A stretch of 64,000 nt of DNA, taken from assembly GCF_013167955.1 (NCBI RefSeq), contig NZ_BLWF01000001.1, positions 558,001-622,000 on the forward strand, written 5' to 3'. Below are positions 22,361 to 30,451 of the stretch, one piece after another. The stretch comes from Thermanaeromonas sp. C210. GTDB taxonomy: Bacteria; Bacillota; DSM-521; Neomoorellales; Neomoorellaceae. How positions within the stretch are numbered: position 1 is the stretch's first letter; each line of letters starts with the position of its first letter. Made by a program: the position numbers and the translations under genes. Below the pieces are notes generated by a model. It was not told the origin of the DNA. It made no database searches and saw only the letters and a list, made by a program, of their open reading frames with translations.

Positions 22361-22468
22361 CTCTCATCTGCCAGGAGAAATCCTGCAGGAATTGGCACCG
22401 TACCTGGTTCTAACAGGCCGGTTGCCGGGCTTCATTGGGCCAGTCCCTCCGCCAGCTCTTGATAAGAG
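22361..22468 (-). promoter_or_regulatory. SAM-I riboswitch (S-box)
   Basis: On the minus strand the region begins CTCTTATCAAGAG and ends CAGATGAGAG, closing P1. It contains the near-invariant GGCGGAGGGACTGGCCC, TGAAGCCCGGCAACC and GGTGCCAATTCCTGCA blocks of the S-box. Excess S-adenosylmethionine favours the downstream terminator. The only gene behind it here is the decayed trans-sulfuration enzyme. metN-metI lie upstream of it and read towards it. Confidence 0.97.
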
Positions 22469-22514
22469 TTTCCGCCTATTTATTTTTAGTTATCTAATCG
22501 GTTTAGTTATATTT

Positions 22515-22542
22515 ATTATAGCTTCTAAATCCCAACCGTCAA
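22515..22542 (-). promoter_or_regulatory. Promoter for the SAM-riboswitch transcript
   Basis: On the minus strand TTGACG and a consensus TATAAT are separated by 16 bases, about 45 bases upstream of the S-box. This promoter lies between the end of metI and the riboswitch, so the riboswitch gene is a separate transcript. Confidence 0.8.
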
Positions 22543-22576
22543 GGGGAGCTGAGAAAAATTTTTTCCCCGTGCGGGG

Positions 22577-23239
22577 TTAACGCCGGCTTAACCGGGCGAC
22601 AATCCGGTCGCCTACAACCTGGATGATCTGGACCATAATGATCAATAAAACGACGGTAATAACCATAACGTCATTTTGGTAACGCTGGAAGCCGTACTGA
22701 TAAGCCAGGGTACCCAGGCCGCCGCCGCCGACTACACCGGCCATGGCGGAATAGCCAATTAAGGTAATGGTAGTTAATATAAAACCAGATACCAGGGAGG
22801 GTTTGGCTTCCGGAAGCATCACCCGGACGATAATTTGCCACGGAGACGCTCCCATAGATTGGGCCGCCTCAATCACTCCCCAGGGTATTTCCCGCAGGGA
22901 GTTTTCCACCAGGCGGGCGACAAAGGGTATGGCGGCGACAGACAGGGGGACGATAGAAGCAGTTGTCCCGATAAAGGTGCCAACTACGAGGCGGGTAAAG
23001 GGTATTATAGCGATTAGTAAAATGATAAAAGGGAAAGAACGGCCGATATTGATTATCGTACCCAGGATATTGTTGATGAGGGGGCTGGGTTTAATATGCC
23101 TTTCACTGGTGATAAGCATAATAACGCCTAAGGGAAGACCGAAGAGATAGGCTATAAAAACTGATACAAAGACCATATAAAGGGTTTCCAGGGTTCCCAT
23201 GGCTACCATGGGAATTATTTGGTTTAGCCAGTTATTCAT
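22577..23239 (-). CDS. metI: Methionine ABC transporter permease MetI
   Basis: A 220-residue inner-membrane permease with five to six helices. The ABC permease EAA loop, EAAQSMGASPWQIIVRVMLPEA, lies at about residues 140-161 and contacts the ATPase MetN. The sequence GRSFPFIILLIAIIPFTRL is typical of MetI. The ATG at 23239 overlaps the metN stop by 4 bases, showing coupling. With MetN and the divergent lipoprotein MetQ it should import methionine, including D-methionine in studied homologues. It is on the minus strand and its end lies next to the SAM-riboswitch promoter. Confidence 0.95.
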   Translation of the reverse strand: MNNWLNQIIPMVAMGTLETLYMVFVSVFIAYLFGLPLGVIMLITSERHIKPSPLINNILGTIINIGRSFPFIILLIAIIPFTRLVVGTFIGTTASIVPLSVAAIPFVARLVENSLREIPWGVIEAAQSMGASPWQIIVRVMLPEAKPSLVSGFILTTITLIGYSAMAGVVGGGGLGTLAYQYGFQRYQNDVMVITVVLLIIMVQIIQVVGDRIVARLSRR

Positions 23240-24261
23240 TGCCTTTGTAACACCTCGATATTTAATTGCTTACCCTGGAGGAAAGCGAGGGCCCTTTGCA
23301 GATCATCAGGCTGACCTAATAAATCCAAGGTCAAAGTACCGAAGGGGGTATCTTTTATGTGATCAATCTTACCGTAAAGGATGTTGGCCTGAACGTTGTA
23401 CTCCCGAATCATGCGGGAGATAATAGGTTCACCGGCAGAGTGGCCAATGAAAGAAAGGCGTACCAGCATGTTTGTTCCATTATGCTTGTACCCCGCCAGC
23501 ACCTGCTCCGGAATGGAAGTATCAAGGATACCCTTAATTAACTCCCTGGTAACAGGATGCCGGGGAGCAGTAAAAATATCCAGGACGGAACCGGCCTCAA
23601 CAATATGCCCCTGGTGAAGGACAGCCACCCGGTCGCATATTTCCTTAATTACCTGCATTTCATGGGTGATAATTATAATTGTTAGACCCAGGTTTCTATT
23701 GATATCCCGGAGCAAACTCAGGATGGAGGCAGTCGTCTGGGGATCCAGGGCTGATGTCGGTTCGTCACATAAAAGCAACCGGGGTTCGCTTGCTAAAGCC
23801 CGGGCAATTCCTACCCGCTGCTTTTGACCGCCCGACAGTTCCGCAGGGTAATGTCCCGCCTTATCGCTTAGTCCCACCAGTTCCAGGGAGCGTTTAACTT
23901 TCTCCTGGATAATCCGGCGTGGCAGGCCGGCAATTTCCAGGGGAAAAGCTACATTTCCAGCGACATTGCGGGCCGAAAACAGGTTAAATTGTTGAAAAAT
24001 CATGCCTATCTGCTGGCGGGCCCGGCGGAGCTGCCTTTCAGAATAGGTAGTAAGATCCCGCCCGTCAATAATTACCCGGCCGGAAGTTGGCCTTTCCAGC
24101 ATGTTGATACAGCGGACCAGAGTGCTTTTCCCAGCACCGCTACGGCCAATGATGCCGAATATCTCCCCTTCGGCAATATCCAGGTTGATATTTTCCAGGG
24201 CCTGTATCAGTTTGCCATCTTTGGTTGTAAAAGTTTTACTAAGGTTTTCGATTTTAACCAT
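23236..24261 (-). CDS. metN: Methionine ABC transporter ATP-binding protein MetN
   Basis: The ATPase of the methionine importer, 341 residues. Seen are Walker A GRSGAGKST (about residues 38-46), the Q-loop IFQQFNLF, ABC signature LSGGQKQRVGIA, Walker B LLLCDEPTSALD and H-loop ITHEMQV. The C-terminal ACT-like NIL domain (about 265-341) is the known methionine-sensing site that inhibits transport when internal methionine is high. ATG 24261 is chosen, because CAGGTGAT fits as its site and the GTG at 24270 lies within it. metI follows in an overlapping arrangement, and metQ is divergent. Confidence 0.96.
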   Translation of the reverse strand: MVKIENLSKTFTTKDGKLIQALENINLDIAEGEIFGIIGRSGAGKSTLVRCINMLERPTSGRVIIDGRDLTTYSERQLRRARQQIGMIFQQFNLFSARNVAGNVAFPLEIAGLPRRIIQEKVKRSLELVGLSDKAGHYPAELSGGQKQRVGIARALASEPRLLLCDEPTSALDPQTTASILSLLRDINRNLGLTIIIITHEMQVIKEICDRVAVLHQGHIVEAGSVLDIFTAPRHPVTRELIKGILDTSIPEQVLAGYKHNGTNMLVRLSFIGHSAGEPIISRMIREYNVQANILYGKIDHIKDTPFGTLTLDLLGQPDDLQRALAFLQGKQLNIEVLQRQ

Positions 24262-24312
24262 ACCTATCACCTGAAGGGGTAAGTGCTAAAACACGCGAAT
24301 CTTTCTTGTCAA

Positions 24313-24341
24313 ATGGTAACAAAGGGCTTAGATACTGTCAA
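24313..24341 (-). promoter_or_regulatory. Probable metNI promoter
   Basis: On the minus strand TTGACA (24336-24341) and TACCAT (24313-24318) are 17 bases apart, about 50 bases upstream of metN. No riboswitch lies between this promoter and metN. Confidence 0.65.
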
Positions 24342-24378
24342 TAAGATTGAATTCGGGAAAAATTTTTCCCTCCGCCCC

Positions 24379-24407
24379 TTGACAAAAAAATCAAGTAAAC
24401 CTATTAT
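24379..24407 (+). promoter_or_regulatory. metQ promoter
   Basis: TTGACA at 24379-24384 and TATTAT at 24402-24407 are 17 bases apart, 34 bases upstream of the metQ start. This is close to the sigma-A consensus. The leader is too short for a riboswitch. Confidence 0.85.
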
Positions 24408-24441
24408 CTTAATAAGCTATTTCAGAGGAGGTTGATAGTCT

Positions 24442-25260
24442 TTGAAAAAGATCCTTGTTCTGATTCTCGCATTATTAACGCTAGGGGCAGTTTTAACAGG
24501 ATGCAGCCAGCAACAGAAGGCATCCCCGGGAGAAGCTGCCAAAAAAGAAATAACTGTCGGTGCTACTGCTCGTCCCCATGCCGAAATCCTGGAAAAGATT
24601 AAACCTGTGCTGGCCCAAGAGGGAATCACCCTGAACATTAAAGTCTTTAATGATTATGCCCAGCTCAACCCCGCCCTGGCAGATAAGCAAATTGACGCCA
24701 ATTTCTTCCAGCACATACCATACCTTGAAGATTATAACCAAAAAACAGGTAAGAATTTGGTTTATATTGCCAAAGTCCACATCGAACCCATGGGGATTTA
24801 TTCCCAAAAAATTAAGAGCGCCGGCGAATTGATAAACGCCAGAAGTATTGCCATTCCCAATGACGCTACCAACGGCGGCCGGGCTCTGATGTTGCTGGCC
24901 AAGGCCGGGGTTATTAAGTTAAAGGAAGGCGTGGGCATTTTGGCGACTAAAAATGATATTATTGAGAAACCCGAGGGGTTGACAATCCGGGAACTGGATG
25001 CCGCCATGCTGCCGCGGTCTTTAACAGACGTTGACGCCGCGGTCATAAACGGCAACTATGCCCTGGAGGCCAACTTGAATCCGGTCAAGGATGCCCTCTT
25101 TCTTGAGGATAAAAGTTCTCCCTTTGCCAACGTCCTGGTGGTTCGCCCCGAAGATAAAGACAATCCAGCTTTAAAGAAACTGGCAGAAGCGCTAAATACA
25201 GCTGAAGTCAAGAAGTTTTTAGAAGAACAATATCAGGGAGCAGTTATCCCGGCTTTTTAA
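24442..25260 (+). CDS. metQ: Methionine-binding lipoprotein MetQ
   Basis: A 272-residue NlpA-family binding protein. The lipoprotein signal has the lipobox VLTGCSQ (Cys near residue 21). Mature-domain motifs include ITVGATARPHAEILE, FQHIPYLEDY, VYIAKVHIEPMGIYS and PNDATNGGRALMLL, all typical of MetQ. The start is TTG 24442 behind GAGGAGGTTGA. It is divergent from metN-metI, which is less common than a single metNIQ operon but keeps the transporter together. A strong promoter lies just upstream. Confidence 0.95.
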   Translation: MKKILVLILALLTLGAVLTGCSQQQKASPGEAAKKEITVGATARPHAEILEKIKPVLAQEGITLNIKVFNDYAQLNPALADKQIDANFFQHIPYLEDYNQKTGKNLVYIAKVHIEPMGIYSQKIKSAGELINARSIAIPNDATNGGRALMLLAKAGVIKLKEGVGILATKNDIIEKPEGLTIRELDAAMLPRSLTDVDAAVINGNYALEANLNPVKDALFLEDKSSPFANVLVVRPEDKDNPALKKLAEALNTAEVKKFLEEQYQGAVIPAF

Positions 25261-25264
25261 GGCG

Positions 25265-25335
25265 GCCGGCGAGGATAACGGATGCTGGTAACCTAAGCTA
25301 GCAAATCCGCAACCCTGAGGGAAGTTATAACCATG
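25265..25335 (+). other. Structured segment between metQ and the B3/4-domain gene
   Basis: The stretch has pairing CGGAT (25279-25283) with ATCCG about 25 bases on, a GGTAACC palindrome inside it and a nearby AACCCTGAGGG. A terminator follows. It could be part of an extended metQ 3' end or an attenuated leader for the next gene. It matches no riboswitch class that I recognise. Confidence 0.25.
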
Positions 25336-25339
25336 AAGG

Positions 25340-25377
25340 AAGGCCCCTTCTTCCTGTTAAGGCAAAGGGGCCTTTTT
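25340..25377 (+). terminator. Terminator after metQ
   Basis: AAGGCCCCTT at 25340-25349 pairs with AAGGGGCCTT at 25365-25374, a 10-bp stem ending in a T run. Confidence 0.9.
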
Positions 25378-25460
25378 GCGTATTGTTTCCAACGTGATAA
25401 CAGGCATCAGGTTTTGATGATTTATGCGCTTTATTTACATCCCAGGTAAAGGTGAGGCTC

Positions 25461-26027
25461 ATGATCGTCTATGTCAATCAAGCATTAAAAGGGATCCCCG
25501 TTTTATTTGTAGAAGCCAGAAACCTGACCATAAAAAGGAAACATCGCGAACTGGAAAGGATAATTAAGGCGGAGATGGGGGAGTTAATGATCCTGTACGA
25601 AAGACACCGGCCCATCCTGGCCGCCTACCACGACCTGCACGCCAGATTCGGTGGTCAGGTCCATATCTCCGCTCCCGAATACTTATATGACTTTATAAAA
25701 CAACGATCCAGGCTGATGCAAATTAACAGCCTGGTGGATGCGTACAACTATATTTCCCTGAAGTATGCCCTGGCCCTGGGAGCCCACGACCTGGATAAGG
25801 TGGAGGGTAACATCACCAGGGAAATCCTCTGCCGGCTGGAGGTCAAGCAGTGCGAGAAAACCAAAATCACTCCGCAAACGACAAATTCCTTCTTTATCAT
25901 CCAGGGAAACACCGCCACCCCCATGGATTATTTATACCGGGCGGCGGATGAGTTGATGGGCCTTATCGCTACCTACTGCCAGGGGCAGGTTAGCCTGGCT
26001 ACAATCGAGTATACCGGCTCAAAGTAA
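25461..26027 (+). CDS. B3/B4 tRNA-synthetase-like domain protein
   Basis: A 188-residue protein related to the free-standing B3/B4 domain of phenylalanyl-tRNA synthetase beta chains. The typical core is INSLVDAYNYISLKYALALGAHDLDKVEGNITREI, followed by a glycine-poor beta region and IIQGNTATPMDYLYRA. Stand-alone members may act on tRNA or amino acids, but the role is not established. ATG 25461 is chosen with AAAGGTGAGG just upstream rather than GTG 25452. It lies after metQ and its terminator, so a methionine-related role would be guesswork. Confidence 0.75.
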   Translation: MIVYVNQALKGIPVLFVEARNLTIKRKHRELERIIKAEMGELMILYERHRPILAAYHDLHARFGGQVHISAPEYLYDFIKQRSRLMQINSLVDAYNYISLKYALALGAHDLDKVEGNITREILCRLEVKQCEKTKITPQTTNSFFIIQGNTATPMDYLYRAADELMGLIATYCQGQVSLATIEYTGSK

Positions 26028-26042
26028 ACTGTAACTGAGATA

Positions 26043-26094
26043 CAGGGCTTTTACATTTTCTTCGCCGGAACCTTTCGGCCGGGTAAAAGCCCTG
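26043..26094. repeat. Inverted repeat after the B3/4-domain gene
   Basis: CAGGGCTTTTAC at 26043-26054 and GTAAAAGCCCTG at 26083-26094 are a perfect 12-bp inverted repeat with a GC-rich loop. No T run follows on the plus strand, so it is not a canonical terminator. The bases from here to 26241 hold no gene that I can support. Confidence 0.6.
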
Positions 26095-26241
26095 GAAGTA
26101 GTGGCCAAGGCTTCCTGGACGCCGGCCGGAGCCGGGACGCTGTTTTTAAAATTACCCCCGTGGTCAGATAACAGCTTGTCATGATGCCTTTTTGATCGCC
26201 GGCGGAGAAGATACCGTTATGTTTCCCGGCACCTGCCTTCA

Positions 26242-26448
26242 TTACTCACGTTTGCTCGGCTCCGGCTCCCTACCCAGCCTGATCTTCTCGGTATAGTCAA
26301 TCTGGACTATACGACCATCTTGTATAATAATAGTAATAGAACCATATCTCACCTGGCGTAAAGCCTTAAGTACCTCGCCCAGAACTTTCTGCTCCCTGGT
26401 GGAAAGCCCTGTCTGGCACCGTGTTTCTGTTAAAGGCTCTTGAGGCAT
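26242..26448 (-). CDS. yezD: YezD family (DUF2292) small protein
   Basis: A 68-residue protein of the YezD/DUF2292 family. The conserved core is VLGEVLKALRQVRYGSITIIIQDGRIVQIDYTEKIRL. The function is unknown, but family members often sit beside sulfur-assimilation genes, which holds here. The frame opens at 26466, but GGAGGGGG fits ATG 26448 better. It is divergent from the yeiH-like transporter gene, with both promoters in the shared 580-base gap. Confidence 0.88.
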   Translation of the reverse strand: MPQEPLTETRCQTGLSTREQKVLGEVLKALRQVRYGSITIIIQDGRIVQIDYTEKIRLGREPEPSKRE

Positions 26449-26586
26449 CTGATAATCCCCCTCCATCCTAATTTCTTATGGGCTACCCGGCAAAGTTAAA
26501 GACCATTTACCCAGAGATTTATAACAGCAGAATAGTTCATTCCCACCCCCCATTATGCAGTAATCATATCTTTTTAGTATGATTTG

Positions 26587-26615
26587 ATTTTAACTTTCCA
26601 GGCATTCCATGTCAA
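26587..26615 (-). promoter_or_regulatory. yezD promoter
   Basis: On the minus strand TTGACA (26610-26615) and TAAAAT (26587-26592) are exactly 17 bases apart. The resulting leader is about 130 bases. It contains a short AT-rich hairpin but no recognised riboswitch. Confidence 0.8.
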
Positions 26616-26724
26616 GCATTCTTAGGGATATCTGGCATCCTGAGATGTCTGGCCGTCCATTGAAGACACCAGGGATAAATGTTAATCAGGCGTAAGAAAA
26701 CCGGCCTATTAAGTAATAAATCCC

Positions 26725-26753
26725 TTGACAATAATGTAGACTAAACCTATAAT
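26725..26753 (+). promoter_or_regulatory. Strong promoter for the YeiH/sulfur-region leader
   Basis: TTGACA at 26725-26730 and TATAAT at 26748-26753 are perfect sigma-A hexamers with a 17-base spacer. Transcription would begin near 26760, 270 bases ahead of the transporter gene. Confidence 0.93.
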
Positions 26754-26759
26754 AATAGT

Positions 26760-26840
26760 ATATATTAAGGATGGGGATGCTGACCAGACAACTGGAGGCT
26801 CCTTTCCCTCAGGGAAAAGGGGCCTCCTTAATTTTTAAAA
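26760..26840 (+). promoter_or_regulatory. Leader RNA with terminator, candidate attenuator
   Basis: About 30 bases after the predicted transcript start, a GC-rich hairpin (GGAGGCTCCTTTCCCT with AGGGAAAAGGGGCCTCC, one bulge) is followed by TTAATTTTTAAAA. The short upstream part includes GATGCTGACCAGACAACTGG, in which CCAG and CTGG can pair. A strong promoter followed at once by a terminator and then a gene 190 bases on is typical of attenuation. The class is unknown to me. From 26840 to 27029 I see no gene. Confidence 0.6.
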
Positions 26841-27029
26841 ACACACGCCTTTTCCTGGAAAGCTATGCTATCAGCAGGTAAGGCAGGTGGTTATAATGAT
26901 ACTTATTATTTGAGCTGGAAATTAACAGGTATTATATACCGTCCCTATGCAGTTAGTGAAATGATGTGGTGAGTTAGACGATGCAGGATGACTTACAGTT
27001 AATTTAGTTCTTAACAGGAGGGATAACCA

Positions 27030-28496
27030 GTGGCTTCGAAAGCAAAGATCGCACGCTCACCGCTGTTGCAAACTGAAGACTGGTGGGCGGTATGGATTGG
27101 CCTATTTATCGTTTTTCTCGGCTTGCTGAAGCTGGGCAACCTGGACTTAATCGGCTGGGCCGTCAAAACTAATATGTGGCTTGACCTCTCCAAGGCTCTC
27201 GCCCCTGTATCCGATGTTTATAAAGGTGTTCCCGGCATTGTTTCTTTGATTCTTACTTATACTTTTCTGACGGCGGTTTTAAGTATCGCCGTCGCCGGCA
27301 TGGGCGGCAACGTCCGCCGTTTTGCCGCCGGTTTCACCATCATCTTCTTCATCACTTATTTCTGCTGGATGCTTGGCAACTACGCCTTTATCGCCGCCAC
27401 CCCCGACCAGATGGCCAAACTAAAACTTCCCTGGTCCCTGCGAATGACGGGGGAGTCGGGCTTTATTATTGCCTTGATCGCAGGATTGATTATCGGCAAC
27501 TTCTTTCCTGGCCTGACCAGGTACTTGCACGACGCTACCAAACCGGAGTGGTTTGTGAAGACGGCCATCGTAATTCTCGGCGCGCAGATTGGCCTGAACG
27601 CGTTGCAGTCAACGGGGCTCACAACCCAGGTGGTTCTCCGGGGCCTCTTCGCCATAATCGAGGCCTACTTAATCTATTGGCCCCTGGTTTACTTTATTGC
27701 CCGGAAATACTTTAAATTTACCCCAGAGTGGGCGGCGCCCCTGGCCTCGGGCATTTCTATCTGCGGTGTGTCGGCAGCCATTGCTACCGGCGGCGCCATC
27801 AAGGCCCGCCCGGTGATACCCGTCATCGTCTCGTCCCTGGTGGTCATCTTCGCCGTGGTGGAGCTGATCATCCTGCCCTTTGCCGCCCAGGCCTGGCTCT
27901 ACAAAGAGCCAATGGTCGCCGGGGCCTGGATGGGCCTGGCCGTGAAGACCGACGGCGCGGCGGCGGCCAGCGGGGCCATGGTGGATGCCCTCATCCGCAG
28001 CAAAGCTATGAGCGCCCTCGGCGTCAAGTGGCAGGAAGGCTGGATGCTCATGGCCACCACCACCGTCAAGGTCTTTATCGATATCTTCATCGCTATCTGG
28101 GCCTTCATCCTGGCCATAATCTGGTCCTGGAAGATCGACCGGCGGGAAGGGGAGCAGGTAAACGCCGGGGAGATCTGGCTGCGGTTCCCGAAGTTCGTCC
28201 TGGGTTACGCCGGCCTCTTTATCCTGGTCATCCTCCTTGGCGTCGCCCTTAAGGGTACGCCTGGTCTCAAGCTCCTGAATGCCGGTATTGGGCAGGCGGG
28301 CAACTTCCGGGGTATCTTCTTTGCCCTGACCTTCTTTACTATCGGGTTAATGTCCAACTTCAAGAAGCTGTGGGAAGAGGGGATGGGCAAACTGGCTGCG
28401 GTCTATGTTCTCTGCCTGTTCGGGTTTATTATCTGGATCGGCCTGATTATTTCCTGGCTCTTCTTCCACGGTATTACCCCGCCGGCAGTAGGCTGA
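27030..28496 (+). CDS. YeiH/UPF0324 family transporter (putative sulfate exporter)
   Basis: A 488-residue integral membrane protein with about 11-12 helices. It matches the UPF0324/YeiH family, annotated as putative sulfate exporters. Seen are GLIIGNFFPGL, FVKTAIVILGAQIGLNAL, ISICGVSAAIATGGAI and VKTDGAAAASGAMVDAL. The family function is not firmly proven. The start is GTG 27030 behind ACAGGAGGG. It sits between YezD and a sulfite-reductase/TusA/ThiS cluster, which supports an inorganic-sulfur role. A tiny membrane protein gene follows closely. Confidence 0.85.
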   Translation: MASKAKIARSPLLQTEDWWAVWIGLFIVFLGLLKLGNLDLIGWAVKTNMWLDLSKALAPVSDVYKGVPGIVSLILTYTFLTAVLSIAVAGMGGNVRRFAAGFTIIFFITYFCWMLGNYAFIAATPDQMAKLKLPWSLRMTGESGFIIALIAGLIIGNFFPGLTRYLHDATKPEWFVKTAIVILGAQIGLNALQSTGLTTQVVLRGLFAIIEAYLIYWPLVYFIARKYFKFTPEWAAPLASGISICGVSAAIATGGAIKARPVIPVIVSSLVVIFAVVELIILPFAAQAWLYKEPMVAGAWMGLAVKTDGAAAASGAMVDALIRSKAMSALGVKWQEGWMLMATTTVKVFIDIFIAIWAFILAIIWSWKIDRREGEQVNAGEIWLRFPKFVLGYAGLFILVILLGVALKGTPGLKLLNAGIGQAGNFRGIFFALTFFTIGLMSNFKKLWEEGMGKLAAVYVLCLFGFIIWIGLIISWLFFHGITPPAVG

Positions 28497-28507
28497 AAAG
28501 GAGGGAG

Positions 28508-28651
28508 ATGAACATGACGAAAAAAGAACATTTACCGCAGGAGGAAGAATGGTTTGATTTGCTGCCGGCTGAAAAAAAGCTGATCGGCTACAGTCTGGGC
28601 CCGGGGATAGTCCTGCTGGTCGTCCTGGTGTTGGCCACCCGCATTATTTAG
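28508..28651 (+). CDS. Small single-pass membrane protein
   Basis: A 47-residue protein (45 if ATG 28514 is used) with an acidic and basic N-terminus and one hydrophobic helix (IGYSLGPGIVLLVVLVLATRII). AAGGAGGGAG directly upstream of ATG 28508 supports translation, although ATG 28514 has the better spacing. It begins 11 bases after the YeiH-like gene and is likely cotranscribed. It may be a small companion of the transporter. I do not recognise a family. Confidence 0.65.
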   Translation: MNMTKKEHLPQEEEWFDLLPAEKKLIGYSLGPGIVLLVVLVLATRII

Positions 28652-28678
28652 AAACATCTCTGCCACTGCAAGTGTCTC

Positions 28679-28707
28679 TTGACCACCCTGGGGGTCCCTG
28701 GTATAAT
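28679..28707 (+). promoter_or_regulatory. Promoter for the ThiF-TusA-ThiS sulfur cluster
   Basis: TTGACC at 28679-28684 and TATAAT at 28702-28707 have a 17-base spacer, 43 bases before the ThiF-like gene. Confidence 0.85.
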
Positions 28708-28750
28708 CTAAGAAAAACCGATATATTTACTCCAAATTGGAGGGCTAGTA

Positions 28751-29559
28751 ATGGTCTTAACCAACGAAGAAATAGAACGTTACAGCCGGCAGATTATTTT
28801 GCGCAACGTCGGCGGCCGGGGTCAGGAAAGGCTTAAACAGGGAAAGGTATTGATTATTGGTGCCGGCGGCTTAGGTTCCCCGGCAGCTTACTACCGGCGG
28901 CTGCCGGTGTAGGTACAATCGGTATAGTTGACAGTGACGTAGTAGATATATCAAATTTGCAGCGCCAGATCCTCCACAGTACTGAACGCCTGGGGCGGCC
29001 TAAAGTAGAATCGGCCCGCGAGACATTGCTCGCCTTAAATCCTGCCGTGACAATTAATACTTACCATTTACGTTTGGGTAAAGATAATATTTTAGACATC
29101 ATCCGTGATTATGACGTGATCGTTGGCGGCGTCGACAACTTTCCTACCCGTTATTTGTTAAACGATGCCTGTGTCATGACCGGCAAAACCCTGGTCGAGG
29201 GCGGGGTGCTGCAATGGGACGGCCTCGTAATGACTATCAAACCCGGACAGGGGCCCTGTTACCGCTGTATTTTTCCCGACCCACCTCCGCCGGGAGCCGT
29301 ACCTAGCTGCCAGGAAGCAGGGGTTATCGGTACAGTGCCGGGGCTTATCGGGGCAATTCAGGCCACGGAAGTAATCAAGATTTTACTTGGGGTTGGGGAT
29401 ACCCTGACCGGCCGGCTCCTGATTTACAACGCCCTGGAGATGCGCTTCCGGGAAGTTAAGGCCGAACGCAATGGTAATTGCCCTGTCTGCGGCGACAACC
29501 CGCGCATCCGCGAACTGGAAGAGTATACCTTTGTCTGTGCCACAAAATGCGAAGGGTGA
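28751..29559 (+). pseudogene. ThiF/MoeB/HesA-type adenylyltransferase, frameshifted
   Basis: An E1-like enzyme that would adenylate the C-terminus of a ThiS/MoaD-like carrier. From ATG 28751 the frame gives [20 protein letters not shown] and the ATP-binding [12 protein letters not shown], then meets a stop near 28910. The rest continues in the next frame ([20 protein letters not shown], through CRCIF-like YRCIFPD and the zinc pair CPVCGD, to the TGA at 29557). One missing base near 28899 (TACCGGCGG for TACCTGGCGG) restores the whole. Either the gene is newly broken or the base is an assembly error. The intact form would load the ThiS-like protein encoded downstream. Confidence 0.85.
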
Positions 29560-29566
29560 AAACACC

Positions 29567-30451
29567 ATGAACCTGGATTTTCATGAACTCAAAAAGGGCG
29601 GCTTTATCAAACAACAAGGCCGCGATCTTTTCCTGATGCGCCTGCGGACCATTGGCGGGTATTTAACATCAAGGGATCTGGAGAATATCGCCGGGATTGC
29701 GGCTAAATATGGCCGGGGGGAGGTCCATTTGACCACCCGCCAGGGGGTGGAGATACCCGGGGTCAGGCTGGAAAAATACCAGGAGTTGATTGCCGAGATC
29801 AAGGCCTTGAACCTGCTTCCGGGGGCCTGCGGCCCGCGGGTGCGATCCATTGTCGCTTGCCCGGGTAAGGAAATTTGTCCTAACGGGGTAATTGATACCC
29901 GGGCTATTGCCGGCCAACTGGACCGGGCCTTTTTTGGCCGCGATGTCCCGGTGAAACTAAAAATGGCCGTAGCCGGGTGTTATAACGCCTGTACCAAACC
30001 CATGGAAAATGATGTCGGTTTACGGGGTGTTGTTTACCCGGAATTGGTGGCCGAGCGCTGCAGCCTTTGCGGATTGTGCCAGTCCATCTGCCCCGGTGGC
30101 GCCATTAAAATAATTAATGATCGGGTGAGCATGGATAAGAAAAGTTGTTACGGCGATGGTGCCTGTATAGCTTCCTGCCCGAACAATGCCTGGGTAACGG
30201 CGGCCACAGGTTTTGTAGTTTACGTTGGTGGAAAAATGGGCCGCAATCCCCAGCTGGGGTATAAAATGTTTGACTTGGTCCCGGAAGATGATATAGGCCC
30301 CCTGATTAATTCTATCCTGGCGGTTTATGAAGAGAAAAGGAAGGGGCAAGAACGCCTGAGTGATGTAGTCAGGCGCCTGGGACCGGAAGTGTTCCGGGAA
30401 TTAATCCCTTACCCCGGCCGGAAGGAGGTCGCTGCCGGTGGCGGAAATTAA
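29567..30451 (+). CDS. Siroheme-FeS sulfite/nitrite reductase domain protein with ferredoxin
   Basis: A 294-residue protein. The N-terminal half is a sulfite/nitrite reductase ferredoxin-like region (IGGYLTSRDLENIAGIAAKYG, VHLTTRQGVEIPG). The siroheme-4Fe4S cysteines are in ACPGKEICPNG and AGCYNACTKP, a C-x5-C and C-x3-C pair. A two-cluster ferredoxin follows (CSLCGLCQSIC and CYGDGACIASC). The small size resembles AsrC-like or Fsr C-terminal sulfite reductases. It would reduce sulfite to sulfide for the sulfur carriers next door. ATG 29567 lies 8 bases after the ThiF-like gene, and its end overlaps tusA by 14 bases. Confidence 0.85.
   Translation: MNLDFHELKKGGFIKQQGRDLFLMRLRTIGGYLTSRDLENIAGIAAKYGRGEVHLTTRQGVEIPGVRLEKYQELIAEIKALNLLPGACGPRVRSIVACPGKEICPNGVIDTRAIAGQLDRAFFGRDVPVKLKMAVAGCYNACTKPMENDVGLRGVVYPELVAERCSLCGLCQSICPGGAIKIINDRVSMDKKSCYGDGACIASCPNNAWVTAATGFVVYVGGKMGRNPQLGYKMFDLVPEDDIGPLINSILAVYEEKRKGQERLSDVVRRLGPEVFRELIPYPGRKEVAAGGGN

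Noticed and set aside
26051-26242. Minus-strand frame after the B3/4 gene
   Set aside because: No family resemblance in any frame, no ribosome binding site, and the composition looks non-coding.
27728-28252. Plus-strand frame of 174 codons inside the YeiH-like gene
   Set aside because: It is an out-of-frame shadow of the transporter, rich in Arg and Gly and without any start signal.
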